Source of the DNA: RPRB01 sp035543115
Lineage (GTDB): Bacteria > Myxococcota > Myxococcia > Myxococcales > Myxococcaceae
Assembly (NCBI GenBank): GCA_035543115.1
Contig: DATKKF010000058.1
Coordinates: 21,609-85,608, forward strand
DNA length: 64,000 nt
Reading direction: 5' to 3'
Part shown: one piece after another, positions 19,159-27,120 of the stretch
Numbering within the stretch: position 1 is the first letter of the stretch
Layout: each line of letters begins with the position of its first letter
The notes under the pieces: generated by a model
Databases searched by the model: none
What the model saw: only the letters and a program-made list of their open reading frames with translations
What the model was told of the DNA's origin: nothing
Position numbers and translations under genes: made by a program

Positions 19159-20520
19159 CTAGTGCGCCGACCAGGCGATGGACTTGAGGTCCACGCCCTC
19201 GCGGGCCATCTCGTAGAGGGGACTCATCTCGCGCAGCTTCTTCACCTTGTCCACCACCAACCGCGCCACGGCGTCCACCTGGGCCTCGGTGTTGAAGCGG
19301 CCGAGACCGAAGCGGATCGACGAGTGCGCCATGTCCTCCTCCACCCCCAGGGCCCGGAGCACGTAGGAGGGCTCGAGCGAGGCCGAGGTGCAGGCGCTCC
19401 CCGAGCTCACCGCCACGTCCTTGATGGCCATCATCAGCGCCTCGCCCTCGACGTAGGCGAAGGACACGTTCAGGTTCCCGGGCAGCCGGTGCTCGAGCGA
19501 GCCGTTCAGGATCACCATGTCCAGCTCCGAGGTGAGCTTCGCCCGGAGCCGCTCGCGCAGGGCGAGGACGCGCGCCGACTCGGCCGGCATCTCCGCCTTG
19601 GCGATCTCCGCCGCCTTCCCGAAGCCGACGATGCCCGCGACGTTGAGCGTGCCGGAGCGCATGCCGCGCTCGTGTCCGCCCCCGTCGATGATCGGGGCAA
19701 TGCGCACCCGCGGCTTGCGCCGCACGTAGAGCGCGCCGATGCCCTTCGGTCCGTAGAGCTTGTGCGCGGTCACCGAGGCCAGGTCGATCTTCATCGACTC
19801 GACGTCGAAGGGGACCTTGCCCACGCCCTGCACCGCGTCGGAATGGAAAAGGACTCCGCGGGAGCGACAGAGCTTGCCGATCTCCGCCAGCGGCTGGACG
19901 GTGCCGATCTCGTTGTTGGCCAGCATCACCGAGACCAGGATGGTCTGGTCGGTGATGGCCGCCTCGAGCTTGGCCAGGCTCACCCGCCCGTCCTTCTCCA
20001 CGTCCAGGTACGTCACCCGGGCGCCCGTCTGGACGACCGAGTTCCAGCGCTGCAGCAGCGGGTCCTGCGCCAGCTTGTACTGCGCGGCGAGGGCATCCAC
20101 GTCCTCGGGCTTCACCTCGCCGCCGGTGAGCTCCATCAGGCGGAGCAGCTTCAGCTCGTCGAGCCGCTCCTGCCGCATGCGCTCGAGCCGCTTGCCCGAG
20201 TCGAGGATGGCCTTGTGCTCGGTCTTGAGGGTGATGATGTGGTCGCCCTTGGACCGGTAGAACTCGGCCACGCCCTTGAGCGCCAGATTGTCCGATTCGG
20301 TGGCACCGCTGGTGAAGACGATCTCGTTCGGCTGGGCGCCGATGAGCGCCGCCACCTGGGCCCGGGCCTGCTCCACCGCCGCCTCCGCCCTCCAGCCGAA
20401 GGCATGGTTCCGAGAAGCCGCGTTCCCGAAGTCCTCCCGGAGATAAGGAAGCATGGCCTCGAGCACGCGCGGGTCGAGCGCAGTCGTGGCATGGTTGTCC
20501 ATGTAGATCGGGAGGTTCAT
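19159..20520 (-). CDS. iscS: Cysteine desulfurase IscS with internal insertion
   Basis: 453-aa PLP enzyme that takes sulfur from cysteine for Fe-S assembly. His102 (KTEHKA), Lys254 (TAHKLYGPKG, PLP) and Cys377 (SSGSACTSAS, persulfide) are intact. Between His102 and the VTYL strand there are about 67 residues where E. coli IscS has 18, i.e. an insertion of roughly 50 residues (about 114-163), charged and probably helical; this accounts for the extra length over the usual 404. First gene of the operon, behind the promoter/operator at 20550-20603. Confidence 0.92.
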   Translation of the reverse strand: MNLPIYMDNHATTALDPRVLEAMLPYLREDFGNAASRNHAFGWRAEAAVEQARAQVAALIGAQPNEIVFTSGATESDNLALKGVAEFYRSKGDHIITLKTEHKAILDSGKRLERMRQERLDELKLLRLMELTGGEVKPEDVDALAAQYKLAQDPLLQRWNSVVQTGARVTYLDVEKDGRVSLAKLEAAITDQTILVSVMLANNEIGTVQPLAEIGKLCRSRGVLFHSDAVQGVGKVPFDVESMKIDLASVTAHKLYGPKGIGALYVRRKPRVRIAPIIDGGGHERGMRSGTLNVAGIVGFGKAAEIAKAEMPAESARVLALRERLRAKLTSELDMVILNGSLEHRLPGNLNVSFAYVEGEALMMAIKDVAVSSGSACTSASLEPSYVLRALGVEEDMAHSSIRFGLGRFNTEAQVDAVARLVVDKVKKLREMSPLYEMAREGVDLKSIAWSAH

Positions 20521-20549
20521 CGGTCGTCCGGGCCCGGTGCCTACATTAG

Positions 20550-20603
20550 CCTACCAATGTGGACCGGGTAGGTCGATTATAACGGCGGAGGTCCTGACAT
20601 CAA
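20550..20603 (-). promoter_or_regulatory. isc operon promoter with overlapping inverted repeats
   Basis: Reading the minus strand, TTGATG (20598-20603) and a perfect TATAAT (20576-20581) are 16 nt apart. Immediately downstream lies an inverted repeat CCTACC/GGTAGG (20550-20555, 20567-20572) with an 11-nt spacer, overlapped by CTACATT/AATGTGG (20541-20562). A repressor bound there would block initiation; an Rrf2-family (IscR-like) protein is the natural candidate, but no such gene is in this operon. Confidence 0.65.
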
Positions 20604-20678
20604 GGTGGAAGCCGGCAGCCCCCGTGGGCGTTCCTGCTCGGATCCCGGAGCGAAACTCCTCTGAAGACGACACCATCG

Positions 20679-22046
20679 ATGCAGGTGGTCTGGGTGGCCG
20701 GCCTGGCGGTCGTGGCCGCGCTCGGCCTTGCGCTCATCCCGGCCGCCCTGCCCACCGGCCCCTCTGCCAACCTCGACGCCGCCGGAGCGCTCGGCGCGGG
20801 CCGGCTCGGCGCCGGCGCGCTGCTGGTCTTCCTCGGCGGGCTGCTCACCGCGCTCACCCCGTGCGTGTATCCGCTCATCCCGATCACCGTCGGCGTGTTC
20901 GGTGCGCGCCCCGGGGTGGGCCGGGGGAAGGCCGTCCTCCTCACTTCGAGCTACGTGGTCGGGATGGGCGTGGTCTTCGCCACGCTCGGCGTCGTCGCGG
21001 CGCGCACCGGGGCGGCCTTCGGGCAGCTGCTTGGACATCCGGCGGTGGTCATCGGCCTGGCGGTGTTCCTCCTCGTGCTCGCGGCGAGCATGTTCGGCGC
21101 CTTCGAGCTCACGCTCCCTCAGGGGCTCGCGCTCAGGCTGAGCTCGGTGGGGGGCTCGGGCGTGGCGGGCGCCATTCTGATGGGGAGCGTTGCCGGCTTC
21201 CTCGCCGCGCCATGCACCGGCCCGGTGCTCACCGGCCTCCTCACCTACGTGGCGACCAGCCGGAGCACGCTGCTCGGGGCGGGGCTCCTCTTCGTCTATG
21301 CCCTCGGCATCGGGGTCCCCTTCTTCCTCATCGGTGTCTTCGCGGTCCGGCTCCCGAAGAGCGGCGCGTGGATGGACTGGGTGAAGAGCGCGCTCGGCAT
21401 CCTCCTGGTCGCGCTCGCCGCCACGTACGTCCGCGATGCGTTCCCCGCGCTTCGGACCGCGGCGGCCTCGGCTGCCCGCGTCTGGGGCGCGAGCGGCGGG
21501 GTGTGGCTCGCCGCCGGGCTCGCCGCCGCGGGCATCCTGCTCGGGGCCATCCACCGGCGGTTCGGCGGGGGAGCGCACGAGGCGGTGCTCAAGGGCGTCG
21601 GGGTGGCGCTGGTGGCGGGCGCGGTGCTGCTCCGGCTCTCGGCGCTCAACGTCGGCGTGGAGAGCGCGGGCCTGGTCTGGAACCTGCGCTACGCCGGCGA
21701 GGGGGTGAAGCCCGAGCCGGTGGACGCCGCGCTCGCCCGCGCCCGGGCCGAGCACAAGCCGGTGATGATCGACTTCTTTGCGGAGTGGTGCGCGGCCTGC
21801 AAGGAGCTCGACCGCGAGACCTACGTCGCCCCGGCAGTGGTCGAGGAGGCCTCGCGCTTCGTCCGCATCAAGGTGGACGGCACGAACGCACTGGACCCGG
21901 TGGACGCGCTCTACCAGCGGTTCGGGGTGAACGGGCTGCCCACGGTGGCGTTCGTCTCGTCCGACGGAAAGGTCCTGGATGACCCCCGGGTGACCGGTTT
22001 CCTCGGGCCGGAGAAGTTCACCGCGACGCTCCGCCAGGTCCGGTAG
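20679..22046 (+). CDS. DsbD-like thiol:disulfide interchange protein (lacks N-terminal alpha domain)
   Basis: 455-aa inner-membrane electron carrier that moves reducing power from cytoplasmic thioredoxin to the periplasm. The transmembrane cysteines are Cys62 (TALTPCVYP) and Cys179 (AAPCTGPVL), each in the DsbD-family proline context, with about eight helices. A C-terminal periplasmic thioredoxin domain (from about 340) has WCAAC (Cys371, Cys374) and the cis-Pro loop GVNGLPT. The N-terminal DsbD-alpha domain is missing, so the acceptor protein must be elsewhere. Divergent from iscS across 158 nt. The 122-nt gap after it shows no convincing terminator. Confidence 0.88.
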   Translation: MQVVWVAGLAVVAALGLALIPAALPTGPSANLDAAGALGAGRLGAGALLVFLGGLLTALTPCVYPLIPITVGVFGARPGVGRGKAVLLTSSYVVGMGVVFATLGVVAARTGAAFGQLLGHPAVVIGLAVFLLVLAASMFGAFELTLPQGLALRLSSVGGSGVAGAILMGSVAGFLAAPCTGPVLTGLLTYVATSRSTLLGAGLLFVYALGIGVPFFLIGVFAVRLPKSGAWMDWVKSALGILLVALAATYVRDAFPALRTAAASAARVWGASGGVWLAAGLAAAGILLGAIHRRFGGGAHEAVLKGVGVALVAGAVLLRLSALNVGVESAGLVWNLRYAGEGVKPEPVDAALARARAEHKPVMIDFFAEWCAACKELDRETYVAPAVVEEASRFVRIKVDGTNALDPVDALYQRFGVNGLPTVAFVSSDGKVLDDPRVTGFLGPEKFTATLRQVR

Positions 22047-22168
22047 CGGCCCCTTCAACAGCCCTGTCGCTCGCTTCCCGGGGGAGGAGGCAGGCGCATA
22101 GACTCCCACCACGGGGGACAGGCGGCGCCACGCCCCTCTCCCCCCAGAGGCGGGGAGCCCGAGCGCGA

Positions 22169-24055
22169 ATGGCGGTCTCGCAAGAGAGGACAGTCACCCC
22201 GACTCAGGTTCCGGCAGGTGGTCGCGGAACCGCTCCCGGCGGGCGGCGCGTGCTGGTCGTCGAGCCGCAGGCCTCCACCCGTGGCCTCCTGCAGTTCGGC
22301 CTGGTCCGCGCAGGCTTCCAGGTGACCTCGGTCCGGAGCGCCGAGGAGGCCGAGCGCGTCCTCGGCCAGGGGCCGGTGCCGGCGCTGGTGGTGAGCGAGA
22401 CGCGGCTGCCGGGGCTCGACGGGGTGACCTTCTGTGCCCGGCTCCGCCGTTCCGCGCTCGCCGAGGTGCCGGTGCTGCTCCTGACCACGCTGCCCTCCGA
22501 GTCGGCCACCGCCCAGGCGCTGGCGGCCGGCGCGCACGACGTGCTGGCCAAGCCGCTCTTCGTCGGAGACCTGGTGTCGCTGGCACGGCTCGAGTCGTCG
22601 CGCGCCCCGGGGAGCCCCACGCTCGTCGCCTCCACCCGCGAGGTCCCCGTCGCCGCGGCGCTCCGGGCGCTCCTGGCCGGCACCCGGAGCGGGAGGCTGG
22701 TGCTCGGGACGAGCGCCGAGCTGCTGTTCCGCGCAGGCCAGGTCGTCTCCGCCCAGGTGCGCGCCACCCGGGGGGAGCGCGCGCTCCGGCGCATGCTCTT
22801 CCTCGGCGAGGGTGCGTACGCCGTCCACCTCGGGCCGGTGCGGACGAGCGCCGAGCTCGGGGTGGACCTCCGCGCGCTCTGCGGGCCGTGGGCCGACGAC
22901 CTCGCCGCCTGGCGGGCGCTGACCCGGGTGAGCATCCCGCTGGAGGCGGTGCTCTGCCCCGACCTTCGCGCACTCCTGGCGCAGATCTCCCAGCTTCCGG
23001 AGGAGGTCGAGCCGGTGGTGCGCCTCTTCGACGGGGAACGCACGGTGCGGGCGGTGGTACTCGAGTCGTCCTTGCCCGAGGCGCTGGTGCTGCAGGTCAC
23101 CAACCGCCTCTACGCCTCGGGGGCGCTGCTCCCGGCGCGGGTGGCGCGCGCACGGGGCCTCGAGCCCGTTCCGCACCGGGTTCGGACTGGCTGGGACGAC
23201 CCGGCCCCCCGCACCTCGACCCCGCCTTTGCCCTGGTCGACCGGACAGACGCCCGCCCCGAGCCCCGCGCTCGCCCCGACGCTCGCCGAGCCCATGCCGG
23301 CGGCCCTCGGTCCTTCCGGGCCTGCGACCGCGCCTCCACTCACCGGCCCGGGGCCGGTTCCTCCCGAGAGCCCCGGTCTCACCGGCTGGGATAGCGCGCC
23401 GCGGGTGGGGGAGATGGAGCGGGCCATGCGCTCGGTCCCACTCGGGCTCGAGCCGCTCCCGCCGCCGTCGCCGCGCGTGGAGACCCCCTCCGCGCCGCCG
23501 GCCGCGCCGCGCAGCACGCCCGTGTCGCTGACGCCCCCGCCCCCGTACCGCCCCCCGACGCCGCCGAGCGTCCCGGTCGCGCTCGAGGCGGGCGAGGAGT
23601 CGCCCCTGGCGGTGGCCGCGCGCCGGGTGGCGCTCGCCCAGCCGGTGCCCGGCGCCCCGGGGTGGCCGCGGCGGGTGCTCCTCGCCGGCCTCGCGGTGAT
23701 GCTGCTGGCGTTCGTCGGGACCACGGTGTGGGTCCGCTCCATCGCGCCGCCGCGGGTTGCTCCTCCTTCTCCGGTCGCGCCGGCCGGGCCGGTCATCGAC
23801 ACCGAGGTGGACCGGCTGCTGGCCCGGGCCATGGAGCGCATTGACGCCCACGACGACGCCGGGGCAGAAGAGGCCGCGATGAGAGCGGCAGCCGTCGATC
23901 CGTCGGACCCCCGGGCCCCCTTGCTCCTCGGCCGGATCCACCTCCGGGCGGGGCGGACGCAGCAGGCCAGGGTCCAGCTGAACCGGGTCCTCGACCTGGA
24001 GGCGTCCGGCCCCCGGGCGGACCAGGCGCGCGCGCTGCTCTCGACACTCCCGTAA
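22169..24055 (+). CDS. Receiver-DUF4388 (PATAN) protein with TM helix and TPR-like tail
   Basis: 628-aa multidomain protein. The receiver-like domain (about 26-150) keeps the Lys loop VLAKPLFVG, but the phosphoacceptor Asp is replaced by Glu77 (VVSETRLPGLDG). A DUF4388/PATAN domain follows (about 160-310). Then come a long Pro/Ala-rich linker (about 330-500), a single membrane helix (LLAGLAVMLLAFVGTTVWV, about 510-530) and a TPR-like region at the C-terminus (EEAAMRAAAVDPSDP, LLLGRIHLRAGR). DUF4388 proteins are abundant in Myxococcota and linked to motility and signalling. Upstream of yebC by 11 nt. Confidence 0.7.
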   Translation: MAVSQERTVTPTQVPAGGRGTAPGGRRVLVVEPQASTRGLLQFGLVRAGFQVTSVRSAEEAERVLGQGPVPALVVSETRLPGLDGVTFCARLRRSALAEVPVLLLTTLPSESATAQALAAGAHDVLAKPLFVGDLVSLARLESSRAPGSPTLVASTREVPVAAALRALLAGTRSGRLVLGTSAELLFRAGQVVSAQVRATRGERALRRMLFLGEGAYAVHLGPVRTSAELGVDLRALCGPWADDLAAWRALTRVSIPLEAVLCPDLRALLAQISQLPEEVEPVVRLFDGERTVRAVVLESSLPEALVLQVTNRLYASGALLPARVARARGLEPVPHRVRTGWDDPAPRTSTPPLPWSTGQTPAPSPALAPTLAEPMPAALGPSGPATAPPLTGPGPVPPESPGLTGWDSAPRVGEMERAMRSVPLGLEPLPPPSPRVETPSAPPAAPRSTPVSLTPPPPYRPPTPPSVPVALEAGEESPLAVAARRVALAQPVPGAPGWPRRVLLAGLAVMLLAFVGTTVWVRSIAPPRVAPPSPVAPAGPVIDTEVDRLLARAMERIDAHDDAGAEEAAMRAAAVDPSDPRAPLLLGRIHLRAGRTQQARVQLNRVLDLEASGPRADQARALLSTLP

Positions 24056-24066
24056 GGGCGAGGGCC

Positions 24067-24816
24067 ATGTCCGGTCACAACCGTTGGACGAAGATCAAAC
24101 GCCAGAAGGAGGCGATGGGCGCGAGCAAGGGGAAGCTCTTCACCAAGCTCATCAAGGAGATCACCGTCGCCGCCCGCCTCGGAGGCGGTGACCCGGGAGG
24201 CAACGCCCGGCTCCGGGCGGCGATGACCGCCGCGCGCGAGGCCAACATGCCTTCGGACAACATCTCCCGGGCGGTGAAGAAGGGCACCGGCGAGCTCGAG
24301 GGCGTGCACTACGACGAGGTCACCTACGAGGGCTACGCCCCGGGCGGGGTGGCGGTCCTGGTCGAGTGCCTGACCGACAACCGGAACCGAACCGCGGGCG
24401 ACGTGAGGGCCACCTTCAGCAAGGGCGGGGGCAACCTCGCGGCGGAGGGGGCGGTGTCCTGGAACTTCCAGAGGAAGGGCAGCATCACCGTGAAGCCGGG
24501 CCCGAGCGAGGACCGAGTGATGGAGGCTGCGCTCGAGGCGGGCGCCGACGACGTGGTGGCCCAGGGCGCGGATGGCTTCGAGGTGCGCACCGATCCGGCC
24601 CTCCTCCACCAGGTGTCGGGCGCCCTGGAGAAGGGGGGGCTGTCGCTCGGCGAGCAGCGCTGGGTGTACCTCCCGCAGAACACGGTGAAGGTCGAGGGCG
24701 AGGCGGCAAAGAAGGTCCTCCGGCTGCTCGAGCTGCTGGAGGACAACGACGACGTGCAGAACGTCTGGGCGAACGCCGACATCCCCGACCGCGAACTGGA
24801 GCAACTGGGGGCGTAG
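24067..24816 (+). CDS. yebC: YebC/PmpR family DNA-binding/translation-associated protein
   Basis: 249-aa YebC family member, full length. The N-terminus SGHNRWTKIKRQKEAMGASKG and the motifs GGGDPGGNARLR, NMPSDNISRAVKKG and YEGYAPGGVAVLVE are diagnostic. YebC proteins act as transcription regulators and more recently as translation factors at difficult motifs; which applies here is unknown. The yebC-ruvC-ruvA-ruvB order is widely conserved, and the stop overlaps the ruvC start (TAGTG). Confidence 0.93.
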   Translation: MSGHNRWTKIKRQKEAMGASKGKLFTKLIKEITVAARLGGGDPGGNARLRAAMTAAREANMPSDNISRAVKKGTGELEGVHYDEVTYEGYAPGGVAVLVECLTDNRNRTAGDVRATFSKGGGNLAAEGAVSWNFQRKGSITVKPGPSEDRVMEAALEAGADDVVAQGADGFEVRTDPALLHQVSGALEKGGLSLGEQRWVYLPQNTVKVEGEAAKKVLRLLELLEDNDDVQNVWANADIPDRELEQLGA

Positions 24817-25403
24817 TGCTACACATCCGTTCCGTGCTCGGTCCGACGCGCGTCCTCGGCATCGACCCCGGGAGCCGGGTGGTGGGCTGGGGCGTCGTCG
24901 AGCGGAGCGGCAGCGCGCTGGGGCACGTGGCGCACGGCGTGCTGCGGCTCGACCCGTCGGCCTCGCTCGAGCTGCGGCTGGTGGAACTCTTCGCCCGGCT
25001 CTCCGAGACGCTCGCCCGCCACGCCCCGGCCGCGGTGGCGGTGGAGGGGGTCTTCACCTTCAAGAACGCCCGGAGCGCGCTGGTGCTGGGGCAGGCCCGC
25101 GGAGTGGCGCTGCTGGTCGCCGCGCGCGGCGGCCTGCCGGTCTTCGAGTACGCCCCGGCGCTGGTGAAGAGGGCCATCGGCGTGGGTGGCGCAGGCCCGA
25201 AGGAGGCCGTCGCGCGGGCGGTGTCGTCCTTTCTCCGGCTCACCGACGCGCCGCGCGCGGACGCGACCGACGCGCTCGCGGTCGCCGTCTGTCACCTCCA
25301 CCGCGCGGGCTCGCCGCTGCAGCGCCGCCCCCGGCGCGCCGCTCCCGACCTGAGCGACCGGCTCCGTCCGGCGGTCGTCCGGCCGGCCAGGTCCGGCGGG
25401 TGA
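24816..25403 (+). CDS. ruvC: Holliday junction resolvase RuvC
   Basis: 195-aa endonuclease that resolves Holliday junctions with RuvAB. The RNase H-like fold shows GIDPG (Asp17), VAVEGVF (Glu) and the C-terminal DATDALAVAVCH (catalytic Asp residues). GTG 24816 overlaps the yebC stop. An Arg/Pro-rich tail (QRRPRRAAPDLSDRLRPAVVR) extends past the usual end. Overlaps ruvA by GTGA. Confidence 0.93.
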   Translation: MLHIRSVLGPTRVLGIDPGSRVVGWGVVERSGSALGHVAHGVLRLDPSASLELRLVELFARLSETLARHAPAAVAVEGVFTFKNARSALVLGQARGVALLVAARGGLPVFEYAPALVKRAIGVGGAGPKEAVARAVSSFLRLTDAPRADATDALAVAVCHLHRAGSPLQRRPRRAAPDLSDRLRPAVVRPARSGG

Positions 25404-26002
25404 TCGCCGCCCTCCACGGCACCGTGCTCGAGAAGTCCGAGGACGAGGCCATCATCGAGGTCGCGGGCGTGGGGTACCGGGTAGCGTTCTCGGTGCTCAC
25501 CCTGGCCCGGCTTCCGGCTCCGGGCGAGCCGGTCCGGGTCCGCGTCCGCACCGTGGTCCGCGAGGACGCGCTCGAGCTCTACGGCTTCCTCGGCCCGGTC
25601 GAGGAGGCGATGTTCACCCTGCTCACCTCGGTGTCCCACGTGGGGCCGAAGCTGGCGATGACGGTGCTCTCCGGCCTCGAGGTGGACGAGCTGGTCGTCG
25701 CGCTCGAGCGGGGCGAGGTGGCGCGGCTGACCCGCATCCACGGCGTGGGGAAGAAGACCGCCGAGCGGCTGGTGCTCGAGCTGAAGGACAAGGTGAAGGT
25801 CCTCCCCCGCACCGCCGCCGGTGCCGCGGCCGGGCCCCGGGGAGAGGGCCCGCGTTCCGACCTGGTCTCGGCGCTGGCCAACCTCGGCTACCGGCCCGCG
25901 CAGGCCGAGGTTGCGGCCGAGGCGGCGCTGGAGAAGCTCCCGGGCGCCGAGCTCGAGGCGCTGCTCCGGGAGGCGCTCCGCACCCTGCGCACGGCGTCCT
26001 AG
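25400..26002 (+). CDS. ruvA: Holliday junction DNA helicase subunit RuvA
   Basis: 200-aa junction-binding subunit. OB-fold N-terminus (MIAALHGTVLEKSEDEAIIE), helix-hairpin-helix motifs TSVSHVGPKLAMTVLS and RIHGVGKKTAERLVLELK, then the flexible linker and the C-terminal domain that binds RuvB (VSALANLGYRPAQAE). GTG start overlaps the ruvC stop. Confidence 0.95.
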   Translation: MIAALHGTVLEKSEDEAIIEVAGVGYRVAFSVLTLARLPAPGEPVRVRVRTVVREDALELYGFLGPVEEAMFTLLTSVSHVGPKLAMTVLSGLEVDELVVALERGEVARLTRIHGVGKKTAERLVLELKDKVKVLPRTAAGAAAGPRGEGPRSDLVSALANLGYRPAQAEVAAEAALEKLPGAELEALLREALRTLRTAS

Positions 26003-26041
26003 CTGGTGGTACCCTCACGTTCCGTTTCGCCCCCAGCGTCC

Positions 26042-27058
26042 ATGTCCCGCGTGCCTCCCGAAGTCGCCATCCCCGACGAGAAGCGCCTCGAGGCCTCGCT
26101 CCGGCCGCGCAACTTCGAGCAGTACGTGGGGCAGTCCACCGTGGTGGAGAAGCTCAAGATCTACGTCGCGGCGGCTCGGGCGCGGGGCGACGCGCTGGAC
26201 CACTGCCTCTTCTCCGGGCCCCCGGGCCTGGGGAAGACCTCGCTCGCCCACATCCTCGCCGCCGAGCTGGGCGTGGGCCTCCACGTCACCTCCGGGCCCG
26301 CGCTGGAGCGGAAGGGCGACCTGACGGGGCTCCTGATCAACCTCCAGCCGCGGGACTTCCTCTTCATCGACGAGATTCACCGGCTCCCGGCGCCGGTGGA
26401 GGAGTACCTCTACCCGGCGATGGAGGACTTCCGGCTGGACATCACCATCGACTCGGGTCCCGCGGCCCGGGCGATGAAGATCGACCTGCCGCCCTTCACC
26501 CTGGTCGGCGCGACCACCCGCACTGGGCTCCTCACCTCGCCGCTGCGCGACCGGTTCCAGATCCAGGAGCGGCTCGACTATTACGCCCCCGGGGATCTCG
26601 AATCCATCCTCGCCCGGAGCTCGGGCATCCTCGGAGTGCAGCTGGCCGAGGACGGCGCCCGGGAGATCGCCACCCGCTCCCGGGGCACGCCGCGCATCGC
26701 CAATCGCCTGCTCCGACGCATCCGGGACTTCGCCGAGGTCGGCGGGGTGAAGCGGGTGGGGCGCGAGGTGGCGTCGCGGGCGCTGGAGCGGCTGGAGGTG
26801 GACCGCAGCGGGCTCGACCCGATGGACCGGAAGATCCTCCTCACCATCCTCGAGAAGTTCGGCGGCGGGCCGGTGGGGCTCGACACCATCGCCGCGAGCG
26901 TGGGCGAGCAGCGGGAGACGGTGGAGGACGTCTACGAGCCGTTCCTCATGCAGGAGGGCTTCCTCCACCGCACGCCGCGGGGCCGGGTGGCCACCGCCCG
27001 CTGCTGGAGGTACTTCGACAAGCCGCCGCCGGCGGACGTGCAGGGGGCGCTGTTCTGA
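26042..27058 (+). CDS. ruvB: Holliday junction branch migration ATPase RuvB
   Basis: 338-aa AAA+ motor. Walker A GPPGLGKTSLA, Walker B FLFIDEIHRL, sensor GATTRTGLLTSPLRDRF and the winged-helix C-terminus EPFLMQEGFLHRTPRGR are intact. ATG 26042 (MSRVPPEVAI) is chosen over an in-frame start 36 nt upstream because 39 nt then separate it from ruvA, as expected for the family's N-terminus. Confidence 0.95.
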   Translation: MSRVPPEVAIPDEKRLEASLRPRNFEQYVGQSTVVEKLKIYVAAARARGDALDHCLFSGPPGLGKTSLAHILAAELGVGLHVTSGPALERKGDLTGLLINLQPRDFLFIDEIHRLPAPVEEYLYPAMEDFRLDITIDSGPAARAMKIDLPPFTLVGATTRTGLLTSPLRDRFQIQERLDYYAPGDLESILARSSGILGVQLAEDGAREIATRSRGTPRIANRLLRRIRDFAEVGGVKRVGREVASRALERLEVDRSGLDPMDRKILLTILEKFGGGPVGLDTIAASVGEQRETVEDVYEPFLMQEGFLHRTPRGRVATARCWRYFDKPPPADVQGALF

Positions 27059-27120
27059 CCGCTCCCGCCGACCCGCGCGCTCCCGCCATCCCGCTCCCGC
27101 GCCTCGGCCCGGGCGGGGAG

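Noticed and set aside
22047..22168. Terminator after dsbD (GCCCCTCT/AGAGGCGGGG)
   Set aside because: Pairing is interrupted and there is no T-tract; too weak to annotate.
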